Positions 22,004-33,029 of a DNA stretch of 64,000 nt are shown here, in pieces; positions within the stretch are counted from its first letter, which is position 1; every line of letters begins with the position of its first letter. Source of the DNA: Schizophyllum amplum (taxonomy: Eukaryota; Basidiomycota; Agaricomycetes; Agaricales; Schizophyllaceae); contig VDMD01000001.1 of assembly GCA_007026445.1 (NCBI GenBank), forward strand, positions 992,001 through 1,056,000, given 5' to 3'. The position numbers were made by a program, and so were the translations under genes. A model generated the notes under the pieces. It had not been told where the DNA came from, did no database searches, and saw nothing but the letters and a program-made list of their open reading frames with translations.

Positions 22004-25000
22004 ATGTCTGAAGATTTCTTCAAGCTCGTGTCGACAGCAAATCCAGCAACAGGCCAGTACCAGCCAGCGAACCCCTCTTACCCGCCCCGGTCCGGCAATG
22101 GCTCGCGTTCGCAAGATCTTATGGACCCGTTCTTCGACGACGACGACGATGACACCCCCATGCCAGACTCGGCCTTTGGAAGGTCCCAGCCCATGCAGTC
22201 GCAGGAGAGCGGTCTGCCGCTGGCCAGGTCCGCTGCACCCCCCGCAGGCACCGGCCCGTCACAGGTGTCCTTGCCAGGGTCTGGCACTCCGCAGGGCTGG
22301 ACGTTTGACGACGACGACGAGTTCCAGCAGGCGAACAGGGGACAGGCACCATTCGAGGGATCGGGCACGTTCAACGGCACGACGCGCAGCGCGCCACAGC
22401 AGAGCAAGAAGGCGCGCAAGAAGTGGAAATGGCCTTGGGAGAAGGAAGTACAGCTCACGGGCGAGCGGGTCATCGCGCTCAACAACCCGGACGCGAACAA
22501 CGAGTACTCGACCAACTATGTCTCCACCAGCAAGTACAACGCCATCTCCTTCATGCCCAAGTTCCTGCTCGGTGCGTGCTGTCGCACATACGCGTCTTGC
22601 CTGTGCTGATCCACTCACAGAGCAGTTCTCCAAATACGCCAACCTCTTCTTCCTCTTCACCGCATGTATCCAGCAAATTCCTGGTGTATCACCCACGAAC
22701 CGATACACGACTATCGCCCCCCTCGCCGTCGTCTTGATGGCGTCTGCATTCAAGGAAGTGCAGGAGGACCTCGTGCGTGTCTTATAGCTAGCTGCGCACC
22801 AAACCCCTACCAATCGCTCTCCCAGAAACGACATCAATCCGACTCCGAACTCAACGCACGCAAAGCCAAGGTGCTTTCCTCTCAGGACACCTTCGTGGAG
22901 AAGAAATGGAAGAACATACGCGTCGGGGACGTGGTTCGGTTGGAAAGCGACGACTTCATCCCAGCAGACATGCTCCTCATCAGCTCCAGCGAGCCGGAGG
23001 GCCTGTGCTACATCGAGACCTCCAACTTGGATGGGTGCGTGCACAGCTTTTGTCAGTGGGAAGCATTACTAAGATTCTTGCCAGCGAAACGAACCTGAAG
23101 ATCAAGCAGGCCTCTACACAGACATCCCCCTGGACTTCGCCGCAGCACGTAACTGCACTGCACGGTGTCATCCGCTCGGAGCAACCGAATAACTCTCTGT
23201 ACACCTACGAAGGCACGATTGACCTCACGACGGCTGCGGGCGTACCCAAGCAAATCCCTCTTGGACCTGATCAACTGCTCTTGAGAGGAGCGCAGATCAG
23301 GAATACCCCCTGGCTCTATGGTATCGTCGTGTTCACCGGTCACGAAACCAAATTGATGCGCAACGCTACGTGAGTGGTCGGCTGGCATACATATACGCTG
23401 CTTGCTCACGCACTTGTGCAGCGCGGCACCCATCAAGCGCACAGCTGTTGAGCGTCAAGTCAACGTTCAAATCGTCTTCCTTTTCATCTTGCTCCTCGCG
23501 CTGTCCATTGGTTCGACTGTCGGCAGCAGTATACGGACATGGTTCTTCTCCAGCCAACAGTGGTATCTCTTCGAGAAGTCCAGCGTCAGCGGTCGTGCCA
23601 GGCAGTTCATTGAAGGTACTTGGACCCGCTCACTGCGTCAATAACACGCTCATAGCATTGCCAGATATCCTGACCTTCATCATCCTGTACAACAATCTTA
23701 TCCCGATCTCGCTCATCGTCACAATGGAGGTGGTCAAGTTCCAACAGGCGCAGCTGATCAACTCCGACCTCGACATGTACTACGCAAAAACGGACACACC
23801 TGCGGTCTGCCGCACCTCCTCCCTCGTTGAGGAGCTCGGTCAGATCGAGTACGTCTTTAGCGACAAGACCGGCACGCTTACCTGCAACGAGATGGAGTTC
23901 CGCATGTGCAGCATTGCGGGTGTTGCGTACGCGGACGTCGTCGACGACAGCAAGCGCGGGGATGACGGGAAGGGCGACGGCTGGCGCACGTTTGCGGAGA
24001 TGAAGGCGCTGCTGGAGACGAGCTCGAATAACCCGTTCGCCGACCCCTCGACGAGCAGTAGTGCGGGGGGCGGGAGGGAGAAGGAGGTCGTGCAGGAGTT
24101 CTTGCTGCTGCTTTCCGTGTGCCACACGGTCATTCCGGAGATCAAGAACGGGAAGATGATTTACCAGGCGAGCAGTCCCGATGAAGCTGCTCTTGTGGCT
24201 GGGGCGGAGATCTTGGGCTACCAGTTCCACGTATGTTTTCTGTACATTTCGTCTGCTGACACAAGCTGACCGCCATTAGATGCGCAAACCCAAGTCAGTC
24301 TTTGTCAACGTTCTGGGCCAGGACCAGGAGGTGCAGATCTTGAATATCTGCGAATTCAACTCGACGCGGAAGCGTATGTCAACTATCGTGCGCCTCGCCA
24401 ATGGCAAGATCAAGATCTACACGAAGGGCGCGGATACCGTCATTCTTGAGCGGCTCAGCAAGAATCAGCCGTACACTGAGAAGACCATGATACATCTTGA
24501 GGTCAGCTTTGTTGGGATGCGCATGGCTTTTTATCCGCGGGCTGACCGATTCACAGGACTACGCGACGGAAGGACTGCGGACACTGTGTTTGGCTTACCG
24601 CGACATCTCGGAGCAGGAGTACCAGCAGTGGTCAGTGATCTACGACCAGGCGGCGGCGACGATCAACGGACGTGGCGATGCTCTTGACCACGCTGCTGAG
24701 CTGATCGAGAAGGACATGTTTTTGCTGGGCGCGACTGCTATCGAGGACAAGCTCCAGGATGGCGTACCGGACACGATTCACACTCTACAGATGGCAGGCA
24801 TCAAGGTTTGTCTTCGCTTCCATATGGGGGAGACCTTCAGTACTCACCAGGCTGCTCGTAGGTTTGGGTCTTGACGGGCGACCGACAAGAGACGGCTATC
24901 AACATCGGCATGTCCTGCCGCCTCATCTCGGAGTCAATGAACTTGGTCATCATCAACGAGGAAACGGCGGAGGCTACGAACGACTTCATTACCAGGCGAC

Positions 25001-26699
25001 TCACTGCTATCAAGAACCAGAGGAGCACCGGCGAGCTGGAAGATTTGGCGCTTATCATCGGTATGGCGAGCTTTCTTGAGGAGAATTGTGAGCTTATATG
25101 TGTAGATGGCAAGAGTTTGACCTTTGCGCTCGAGAAGGAGCTCTCCAAGTCGTTTTTGGAGCTTGCGATCATGTGTAAAGCGGTCCTATGCTGTACGTTT
25201 ACTGTCGTTGATTTAGTGTGCCTTTGTATGCTGACACACAAGTTTTCAGGTCGAGTGTCCCCGTTGCAGAAGGCCCTCGTGGTTAAGTTGGTCAAGAAGA
25301 ATCAGAAAGCTATACTCCTTGCTATTGGTGACGGCGCCAACGACGTGAGCATGATCCAGGCTGCGCACGTCGGTGTTGGCATATCAGGTGTCGAGGTACG
25401 CTTGAACTCTTACTTTCACTCCTAATCTTGCTGACCGGAATACACTCAGGGTCTGCAAGCCGCTCGTTCAGCAGACGTTGCCATCTCCCAATTCCGATTC
25501 CTGAAGAAGTTGCTGCTCGTTCATGGCGCCTGGAGCTATCGGAGACTTTCCAAACTGATTCTCTGTGAGGCATACTGCATTCACGCGGCCCCCCAGCACT
25601 GACACCTATGCCCAGACTCTTTCTACAAGAACATCGTGCTCTACATGACGCAGTTCTGGTACTCCTTCTTCAACAATTTCTCCGGCCAGATCGCCTACGA
25701 GTCGTGGACGCTCTCGCTTTACAACGTCGTCTTCACCGTGCTCCCGCCGCTGGTCATCGGCATCTTCGACCAGTTCGTCTCCGCGCGCATATTGGACCGC
25801 TACCCACAGCTGTACCAGCTCGGGCAGCGGAACGAGTTCTTCACGAAGACGTCGTTTTGGATGTGGGTTGGCAACGCGTTGTACCACAGCATCGTGAGTC
25901 CGAGTAAGCATGGGTGTATCTGGTTGCTAATCGTACCTTCCAGTTGACGTACGGGTTCTCGGTCATCTTGTTCTGGGGCGATTTGAAGCAGTCTGATGGT
26001 CTGGATTCGGGGCATTGGTTCTGGGGAACGACGCTCTATCTGGCTGTCTTGCTTACTGTGCTCGGGAAAGCCGCGCTCATCTCCGAGTGAGTGATGCGAA
26101 TATCTTGTTAGCCATTGCTGAATGCGTTCCTGCACAGCATCTGGACGAAGTACACCGTCGCTGCGATCCCGGGTTCCTTCCTCTTCACGATGGCCTTCTT
26201 GCCGATATACGCCATCGTGGCACCTGCAATCGGGTTCTCGACGGAATACCTAAACATCGTGCCTCGATTGTGGTCGAATGGGGTGTTCTACCTTGTGCTG
26301 CTTCACATACCGCTGTTCTCTCTCGCACGCGACTTCGCTTGGAAGTAGTGAGTGCCGTCTTCTACCTCACGCGAGCATTTGCTGACGCCACGCTCAAGCT
26401 ACCGGAGAACATATATGCCGGCGTCGTATCACATCGCCCAGGAGTTGCAAAAGTATAACATCCCCGATTACCGGCCGCGGCAGGAGCAGTACGTCGCATT
26501 CATTGACTTTACTCGTCAACGCTCATGCATACACTTTCCCAGATTCCAAAAGGCCATCAAGAAGGTCCGCGCGACCCAGCGCATGCGCCGCAATCGCGGC
26601 TTCGCCTTCAGCCAGACGGAAAACGGCCGACAAGACCAGACCCGCCTCATCCGCGCGTACGACACGTCCAAGTCGCACACGCGGCCGTCCGGGTACTAG
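22004..26699 (+). CDS. Phospholipid-translocating P4-ATPase (Drs2-like), 1304 aa
   Basis: Sixteen exons: 22004-22571, 22621-22772, 22826-23034, 23085-23369, 23422-23615, 23665-24230, 24280-24501, 24557-24805, 24862-25192, 25250-25395, 25450-25564, 25616-25893, 25944-26086, 26138-26347, 26399-26488 and 26543-26699. Family marks: the P4 motif LIPISLIV in TM4, the phosphorylated Asp in SDKTGTLT, an actuator segment [16 protein letters not shown], the nucleotide-site segment [10 protein letters not shown], hinge [30 protein letters not shown], and ten TM helices. It moves aminophospholipids to the cytosolic leaflet at trans-Golgi/endosome membranes, normally with a Cdc50 partner. The N-terminus (about 140 aa) is disordered with two acidic runs (FFDDDDDD and FDDDDE); the C-tail carries [12 protein letters not shown]. 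Confidence 0.95.
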
Positions 26700-26934
26700 A
26701 GGAGATTGGTAGACGAGATTGGCGGTGGTTGCGCAAGGGCGGTGAGGTGGTTGCGCGAAGGCGGTGATTGTGGCTGCGCATGGAATGGGACATTGTACTA
26801 CTTATGAGCTTGCGCAGATTTACTGTAAAATCGGACGGGTCCACGGATCTACGTAATTAACCGCGAATATACCAAGAGATAGAGCCATGCGAGATACAAC
26901 AAAGTCCATATTCATAGTACGAAGAATGAGTTCG

Positions 26935-27846
26935 CTACGTCGTCTCGTCCTTGACGGTGGCAGCTTCCTCCACTGCTGCGTCTACATCACGACCCCTCTC
27001 CTTCAAGTATGCCTTGAGAATACAGGAGCCCTTGCCCTTGGTCTTGCATCCTGTGCAGGTTCGGCCGTGCTGGATCATGAGAACGTGCAGGCCGTACTTC
27101 AGGTCGTCCGGTATGCGCAAATCCAAATGCGCTTGCGTCTGTACCCGATCCGCCCGTGCCGGGACCCACCCAAGAAGTTTACTGAGTCGGAAGACGTGCG
27201 TGTCGACCGCGAAGGAGGCGCGCCCAAGGCAGAACAGCAGCACGCAGGACGCCGTCTTCGGCCCCACGCCGTCGTACGCCATGAGCTCGCGCATAATCTC
27301 CCCGTCCGAGCGCACGTCTGCGAGGTGCTGCAGCGAGTACGCTCCGTGTTTCTCCTTGATGGCGCGCAGGACGCGCTGGATTGTCGCAGCCTTCTTGTTC
27401 GCGAGGCCGCCGGAGCGAATGGCGTCGACGACGGCGCTCACGGGCGCGTCTGCAATAGCGGCGAAGTTGTTGCGTCCGAAGGCAGAGTCGAGGGAGCGCT
27501 TTGCGCCAGAGGAATTCTTGCCAGATGTGTTCTGGGAGAGGATTATGCCTATCAGAGACTCGATGACGTTCGGGACGCTGCCGCAGGTCTTTGCAGAGTT
27601 GGCTGAGGAGGAAGCGTCTGGCGTACGACGTACACGGGCACCGTGAGCCTCAGTGAGAAGCTCATGTACCCGCGTTGCATCCGCATGCGTGGGGTGAGGG
27701 AAGTCCGGAAAAGGGGACTCAGTCGCATAGTCGTGCTGGATCTTCAGCTTCTTCGCCTTCTGAGGGGAAGGCGGTGGCACAGGAGCCGTAGACGACTCTG
27801 CCTTGACCGACAACGGAGGCGTCGTCGACAGCTTTCGCTTCACCAT
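26935..27846 (-). CDS. Endonuclease III-like HhH-GPD DNA glycosylase, 303 aa
   Basis: A single intronless frame. After a basic, Ser/Pro-rich N-terminus (about 60 aa) comes the HhH-GPD fold: IESLIGIILSQNTSGKN, GLANKKAATIQRVL, the hairpin with catalytic Lys in YDGVGPKTASCVLLF, and the catalytic Asp in SFAVDTHVFRL. It should excise damaged or mismatched bases in nuclear base-excision repair. The C-terminal cysteines (RTCTGCKTKGKGSC) do not fit the C-x6-C-x2-C-x5-C iron-sulfur pattern of classical Nth; only three are present and spacing differs. The start at 27846 was chosen because upstream in-frame codons lack an ATG. It converges with the flippase gene and diverges from the next gene over 199 bp. 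Confidence 0.87.
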   Translation of the reverse strand: MVKRKLSTTPPLSVKAESSTAPVPPPSPQKAKKLKIQHDYATESPFPDFPHPTHADATRVHELLTEAHGARVRRTPDASSSANSAKTCGSVPNVIESLIGIILSQNTSGKNSSGAKRSLDSAFGRNNFAAIADAPVSAVVDAIRSGGLANKKAATIQRVLRAIKEKHGAYSLQHLADVRSDGEIMRELMAYDGVGPKTASCVLLFCLGRASFAVDTHVFRLSKLLGWVPARADRVQTQAHLDLRIPDDLKYGLHVLMIQHGRTCTGCKTKGKGSCILKAYLKERGRDVDAAVEEAATVKDETT

Positions 27847-28045
27847 TATGCTGCCTCGTAGCGCAGAGAGGCGAAGGGAGTACACGGCTGGAAATGGCAG
27901 TCAGGAGCAAGTTGTGAGCGCGCGTTTGATGGCATCATCACTTCATTAAATAAGCGCCCTGTGGCGTGGGAAAGACATACCCCAACCCCCAAAGTGGAAG
28001 AAAAACGCACGACTTGCTTCCTGGTCACGTCCTCGACGCGTCCGC
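27847..28045. promoter_or_regulatory. Compact bidirectional promoter
   Basis: The 199-bp interval between divergent starts at 27846 (-) and 28046 (+) contains one TAAGCGCC (about 27949), the octamer seen three times before the coiled-coil gene, and GGTCACGTC (about 28023). No TATA box is apparent. The regulatory role is inferred from geometry. Confidence 0.4.
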
Positions 28046-28855
28046 ATGAGGATGGACGCGTTTTCTGACGACAGGGATGGATCTCTGACCCCCGAGGAGC
28101 AGATGGAGTCTTATTTCGACTCCAGCGCCTCTCAAGTGAGGTCGTACACGTTTCGGTGAGGACCTTTGTTTTCTCTGTGATCGTGCACCTCACAGGACTT
28201 CTAGATTTGAAAGGTCCTATGCACGACCGGCCCTCGAGCGTGGTATAGAGCTCTATAACGGACACCCGCTTGTAACGGTACGAGGCAACATCGAATGCGT
28301 CTGGATCTCACTGATCCTTCTGCAGACTGTCATGACATTATTCCTGCTATTGAACTTCATTCCAATTGCGGTTTTCATGTGCGTCACTGAGTATTCATTT
28401 TATAGTACTGAATCTGACACCTCCATAGCTGTACTTCCGTCTTCGCGGTGCTCCTGTCTATATTATTGGCTGTCGCAAGCACTTCCGCTGCCGTGGTTCT
28501 GGCGGAGTTCGTATTATGTACGCATTTATCCTCATACTTATTCAGTCTATGCTCACCCAAGGTAGTATCCGGCCTCGTCTGCGCCCTGGTCGCGGTGACC
28601 GGTTGCGCATCGACAGCTACCGCGTTCACCGCCTTCACCTACCTATTCTTCCGTTTCTTCGCGCTCTTATGGACCGACGGCCCCTCCGGGCTCACGAAAT
28701 GGGCCGAGGAAACTCGACGGCATGCTTCTCGGATCCTTCGTGGAGTATCCTTCGACGTGGATCAGGACAACTCGCGCCTTTGCAGATCTTCCGCGCACGA
28801 CCGAGAAATGCCCGCCGGTGCATACGAGATGCACGCCGCATACGAGTGCTCATGA
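28046..28855 (+). CDS. Multi-span membrane protein, possibly promethin/LDAF1-like, 207 aa
   Basis: Predicted exons are 28046-28155, 28196-28277, 28326-28378, 28429-28517 and 28566-28855. A short acidic N-terminus leads to SYTFRTSRFERSYARPALE, then HPLVT. About 90 uninterrupted hydrophobic residues follow, organised as two hairpins (FLLLNFIPIAVF, AVLLSILLAVAS, LVCALVAVTGCAS, TYLFFRFFALLW), and a hydrophilic tail. That layout (amphipathic helix, His-Pro, double hairpin) resembles promethin/LDO proteins that work with seipin at lipid droplets. The family call is an inference from architecture. The first intron is only 40 nt. A 48-nt in-frame stopless intron (28518-28565) may be retained. The C-terminal end could differ if a 41-nt GT-AG segment near 28746 is spliced. 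Confidence 0.6.
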
Positions 28856-28938
28856 CCTCACGCCCGCCTCCGACGTATAGGCGGTAGCTCGGCGGGCGCG
28901 TATGTAGCTCCCCTGTCGCTGCATAGACGTCTGCTGCC

Positions 28939-28945
28939 TATATAA
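28939..28945 (+). promoter_or_regulatory. TATA box of the small secreted protein
   Basis: TATATAA within CCTATATAAGCC lies about 70 bp upstream of the ATG at 29014. Confidence 0.6.
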
Positions 28946-29013
28946 GCCTTGTCGGAGGGTTGATGCTTTGACTTTCGAACCGTCTCATTCCACTGCCTCC
29001 CTGAACTTGCGCA

Positions 29014-29805
29014 ATGTCTTTCCGCTTTACGTCCTCTGCCAGCCTCCTCTTACTCGCCGGCGCCGTCGCCGCGCAGAGCTCGACCACCACCGCGGCCAGC
29101 AGCACCCCCACCCTCGTCGACGGGTACTCCTTCATCCGCGCCGTCGTAAGTCTCCTTCACCCTTTCTTCTCTGCTTCGACCCCTGCCCTGTCCCTCTCCT
29201 GCCCTGTCCCTCTCCCGTCACTCCTCTCCTCTGACCCACCGTATCCCCAGGAAGACCCCAACTTCCACAAATACCTCCAGTCCGAGGTCCTCACTACCGC
29301 CTCCGACGCCGTCCTCGGCGAGCCCGACGACGCCGCGCAATTCCAAATCACCGACGGCCAACTCATCCAGACCGCCGACACGCCGCTTTATGCCATTGTG
29401 ACGCCCCCTGCTAGCGCGGACGACAAGAAATTGAAGGTGACGTGGGGCGAGGCGCCGGATACCCTGGGTGCTTTTGTGTTCGGGGGGGATACGGTAGAGT
29501 GGAGTTCGCCGAGTGTAACGAGGCCGCAGAATAATGTGCGTGTCGTTTGTTGCCTTATGATCCCGCTGGGCAGGGCGGAGAAGACTAGTACTGACTCCGC
29601 GTGTTTTAAGGCCTGGCTAGTTTGCGAGGACGAGGACGGAAACAAGGACGTGTACATCAACTTGGGGCCGTACTCGTGAGTGCAGTGCTTGGTATGCGGG
29701 GCCGGCCGCTGATTACTGAGCTCTTGCCTTTCCAGATACCAAACACCAGCGGGTTGCGCGGACGAGACCATCCACGCTTACACTGGGTCGACACCCACTC
29801 CTTGA
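29014..29805 (+). CDS. Small secreted protein, 183 aa
   Basis: Exons are 29014-29145, 29251-29535, 29611-29675 and 29736-29805. The N-terminus MSFRFTSSASLLLLAGAVAA is a classic signal peptide, cleaved before QSSTTT; a short Ser/Thr-rich spacer follows. The mature part (about 150 aa) is neutral to acidic with few cysteines (in AWLVCEDEDG and PAGCADE). No catalytic motif is seen. It looks like a secreted fungal protein of unknown function. A strong TATA box supports high inducible expression. The second intron (29536-29610, 75 nt) is stopless and in frame. Convergent with the aldo/keto reductase. Confidence 0.75.
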
Positions 29806-29966
29806 GATGGTATAGTCTTTTTGCGGTCGTAAACAACAAATGATCTGAAAATACTAAAATCCTTGCTGGCGTACATATGTAAGGTTAATTCACGGCTGCT
29901 TTCATAAAAGTGCGAAGAAGTGTAAAAGGCGCGCACCCACTTACACCCACTTACATCTACACCCAA

Positions 29967-31781
29967 CTACTCCTTCACCACGCCACCCACACCGAAGTTC
30001 CACCCCAGTTGCTCATACGTCCAGCCCATCACCGTCCCGTCCGCGTTGTGGTACTTGAGCAGCGACTTGTGCATCCCCGGCTGCTTGTGGATCGCGTCGA
30101 TGGCTTGCATGTCGGAGGGGGAGAGGGGGATGAGCTGGGAGGGTTGGGTGAGTAGGTAAAAAGAGAGGGTTGTGAGTGAGTGGGTCAGTGCGTCATAGAA
30201 GCAATGCGGAAGAGTTAGAGCGGTGAGTGGGCGACAGAAGCCGGCACGGGATGAGGGTGTACATATGAGGGGCGGGGTGAGGGATCGGGTGAGTGAGGAG
30301 CGGCGAGTTGTGCAAGGAACGGCGGGTTGTGCGAAAACCTGCGTAACGGCCTATCCTCACCTTCAAGTTCGCCGCCATTCTCCCCTCGTCCTCACTCTTC
30401 GGCACGACCGTCGTCCCGCGCTGCACGGCCCAGCTCAGGAGAACTTGGGCGGGCGATGCGCCGGCCTTCTCCGCGATCTCGTTCACGGCAGGGTACTCGA
30501 GGAGCGTCTTGGAGCGGCCTGGGAGGAGGGCGTTAGTTCGTTGTTGGTCTACATATCTTCGAGAACAACTGCATCTTCGCGAAGGACTGCGTGTCCGGAC
30601 AGTGCGGCGCGGATGGAAACGTAGTAGGCGCGACAGGACACAAAGGGCTGAAAAAGGGGGTTGTTGTGTGCTCACCTAACGGCGAATACCCCGTCAACAC
30701 GATCCCCTTCTCCGCACAGAACGTCTTCAGCTCCTCCTGCGGCAGACACGGGTGCATCTCCACCTGGTTCACAGCTGGGACGACGGTGCAGTGCGGGAGC
30801 AGCCTGGAGAGGGTCTTGACGGAGAAGTTGGAGACGCCGATGGTTCTTACTTTGCCTGGGGGTCTGAGGTGAGTCACTGGTCGTAGAAAACTCCAGGGGC
30901 CTTAGAAGATTCCTGGAGAGAGCAGCAGTAAGTGATTAGAGCCCAATCGAACTTACCCGTCTCGAGCAATTTCTCCATCTCCTTCCATACGTCGACAATG
31001 GTGGGCGCCTCGTCGGGCGCGACGTAGCTAGTGCCGCCGAAATTGCCGCCCGTGCGGCGCACATCGCCAGATGGCCGTTCACCTGGGCGGTTAGAGTGAG
31101 ACGGTCGCTCGCCCTGCAGATCAGACAGTGGCTCACCTTGCGGCCAGTGAATGAGGTAGAGGTCGATGTAGTCGAGGTCGAGGGCTTTCAGGGATTCGTC
31201 GAAGCATTCCCGGACGCGGTGATGTCCGGCGTTGCTGTAGGGTAAGAGGGAAGTGAGTATGGCGATGTAGCCTCGAGACCGGCAGGTGGCGGGCGTAGAG
31301 TGAGAAGTAGTGAGGTGAGCGCATACTTACGGGAGCTTCGTCGTGACGTAGAGTTCGTTTCTGGGAATGCCCGACTCGCGCAGAGCGCGGCCGACTGCTT
31401 CCTCGTTGCCTGTGTTCATGTGAGTTTTGTGCGAAGAGATTTGAAAGGATACTAACCGTATCCAGAGGCCTGCCGCGCATAGTGTCAGAGCTACCTCGCA
31501 AAGACTGCGCTGTGCTTACCGTATCGAAATGACGATAGCCGCACTATGCATGCCTTGTGTTCAAGCAATCATCGGACGCAAGAAACATTAAAATACCTTG
31601 AGAGCCTTGCTACACATATCATAGGCCCTTTGCTCTTCGCCAAATCCGCCCATCCAGCACCTGGATTTCGGATTCAGCTCAGGAGATCGCTTTTGACGCG
31701 GCTGACGACTCACCCCATCCCCACCGCCGGGATTTCTGTCCCGTTGTTCAGCTTCAGATTTGGAACACTCGAGGACGCCAT
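29967..31781 (-). CDS. Aldo/keto reductase, 325 aa, ten exons with microexons
   Basis: Exons: 29967-30134, 30361-30518, 30676-30855, 30957-31082, 31137-31234, 31331-31409, 31457-31469, 31520-31543, 31597-31660 and 31714-31781. The spliced protein is standard AKR length. The tetrad can be placed: Asp in GYRHFDT, Tyr in ASGYGNEE, Lys in YVTTKLP, His in LIHWPQ. Also visible are [11 protein letters not shown] and the NADPH-pocket segment [15 protein letters not shown]. It should reduce aldehydes or sugars (glycerol dehydrogenase/Gcy1-like) in the cytosol. The Asp and Tyr of the active site lie on exons of only 24 and 13 nt; without them the motif and frame are lost. Introns of 157 and 226 bp near the 3' end are longer than usual and rich in GTGAGTG. 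Confidence 0.9.
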
Positions 31782-32419
31782 AGCACTCCGTTGTAGGTGG
31801 TGAAAGAAAGAGATTACAATCTACATGACTCGCCGTCATCGTCGTCCTCTGCAAGTACCGGAGCCTTGCGGGCCGGCGGTCCGGGACTGCCGCTGCTCGT
31901 CGCTCACATTACCCCGCTGCCATCAATGTCGAGAATAAGCGCCCACAACGCCCAGAGACGGACGCTATATGTCCTCTGAATATTTCTCTTGATTGGCGAT
32001 TCACGGTGCGGCTTGCGGGCGATGCTCCCAGCTCTCCCTGGCTTCTCGGGTCTGCCAGGCCGCGCCGGCACCATGCTCCGTCGCCCTTGCAACTCGACTT
32101 GTCCTCCCGCTTGTCCCCGTCCCTCCTTGGCTTGCTCTCCGGGCTCGCTGCGCAGGCAGTGTGCAGAGCGTGCTGACGCCTGGGAACTGCATACTTGCAA
32201 ACTGCGTCCCACAGCCTTGCCGCTGCGGCCAAGCGGCTGAGCAATAGGCGGGGCTGTGCACCTGGGTGACCGTCATCCGGTTTAAGAAGCTCCACCGCGC
32301 CCCTTCCACCCCCTCAGTACCTTTTCCCCTTCACATCCCCCTTTCACTCCGACCTTCATTACGATCGTCACGTCCTCATCCCTTGCGATCGCCACCACCA
32401 CCCACATCTCGCGCACATC
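31782..32419. other. Divergent promoter region
   Basis: About 640 bp between divergent starts of the reductase (-) and the CYSTM gene (+). Open frames on both strands overlap each other and have no splice logic. The last 130 bp are C/T-rich, as expected for the leader of the CYSTM gene. Confidence 0.5.
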
Positions 32420-32809
32420 ATGAAGGAAGGACACGGGCACTTCGGCGGCGGGCCAGCGCGCCACGGCGGTCCCGCGCCACCGGGCCAGGCGTACTACGCA
32501 CCGGGCCACGGACATGGCAAACATCACGGAGGAGGTTGTGAGTTGCTCCCTTCGCTTCCTCCGGCGTCTCCAGGGCTGACACACCACAGACTATAACGGA
32601 CCACCCCAACCCCAGCCGCACGGCCAGCCACAGATGATCTACGTTCAAAGGCCGCCCCAGCGGCGAGATGACGGAGGCGGTTGCTGCGGGACATGTTGTG
32701 GATGGTGCGTTCGAGGTCTTGTCGTTGATTGCCCCTTGCTTACTCCGTCTCCTCCAGTCTCGCAGGATGCCTCGCAGCGGTCTTCTGCTGCCCCTGCCTA
32801 TGCTTCTAG
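32420..32809 (+). CDS. Cysteine-rich tail (CYSTM-type) small membrane protein, 94 aa
   Basis: Three short exons, 32420-32537, 32590-32704 and 32758-32809, are phase-consistent. Residues 1-60 are rich in Gly, His, Pro, Tyr and Gln (HGHGKHHGGG, QPQPHGQPQ). The C-terminus is the CYSTM pattern: GGGCCGTCCG followed by LAGCLAAVFCCPCLCF, i.e. a hydrophobic tail with eight Cys. CYSTM proteins are tail-anchored or palmitoylated and associated with stress tolerance. No other function can be read. It is too short and interrupted to be seen as one frame. Convergent with the lipase gene. Confidence 0.8.
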
Positions 32810-33029
32810 GCCCCTCATGCGATACCCACTTATGGATCTCCCCGGACTTATTATCTATCATGTCTACTGTGCTATACATGTATTTACTGTACTACGAGGA
32901 TCTACGACTGTATGATAGACAATGGCTGCGACGAATTGAGATACACGAACTGGATATATTGCGAAGGCCTTCAAACTGACTTGATTGTTCGCTGTGGTCA
33001 CAAGTGGAAGTCCTCGAGTAAGTACGGCG

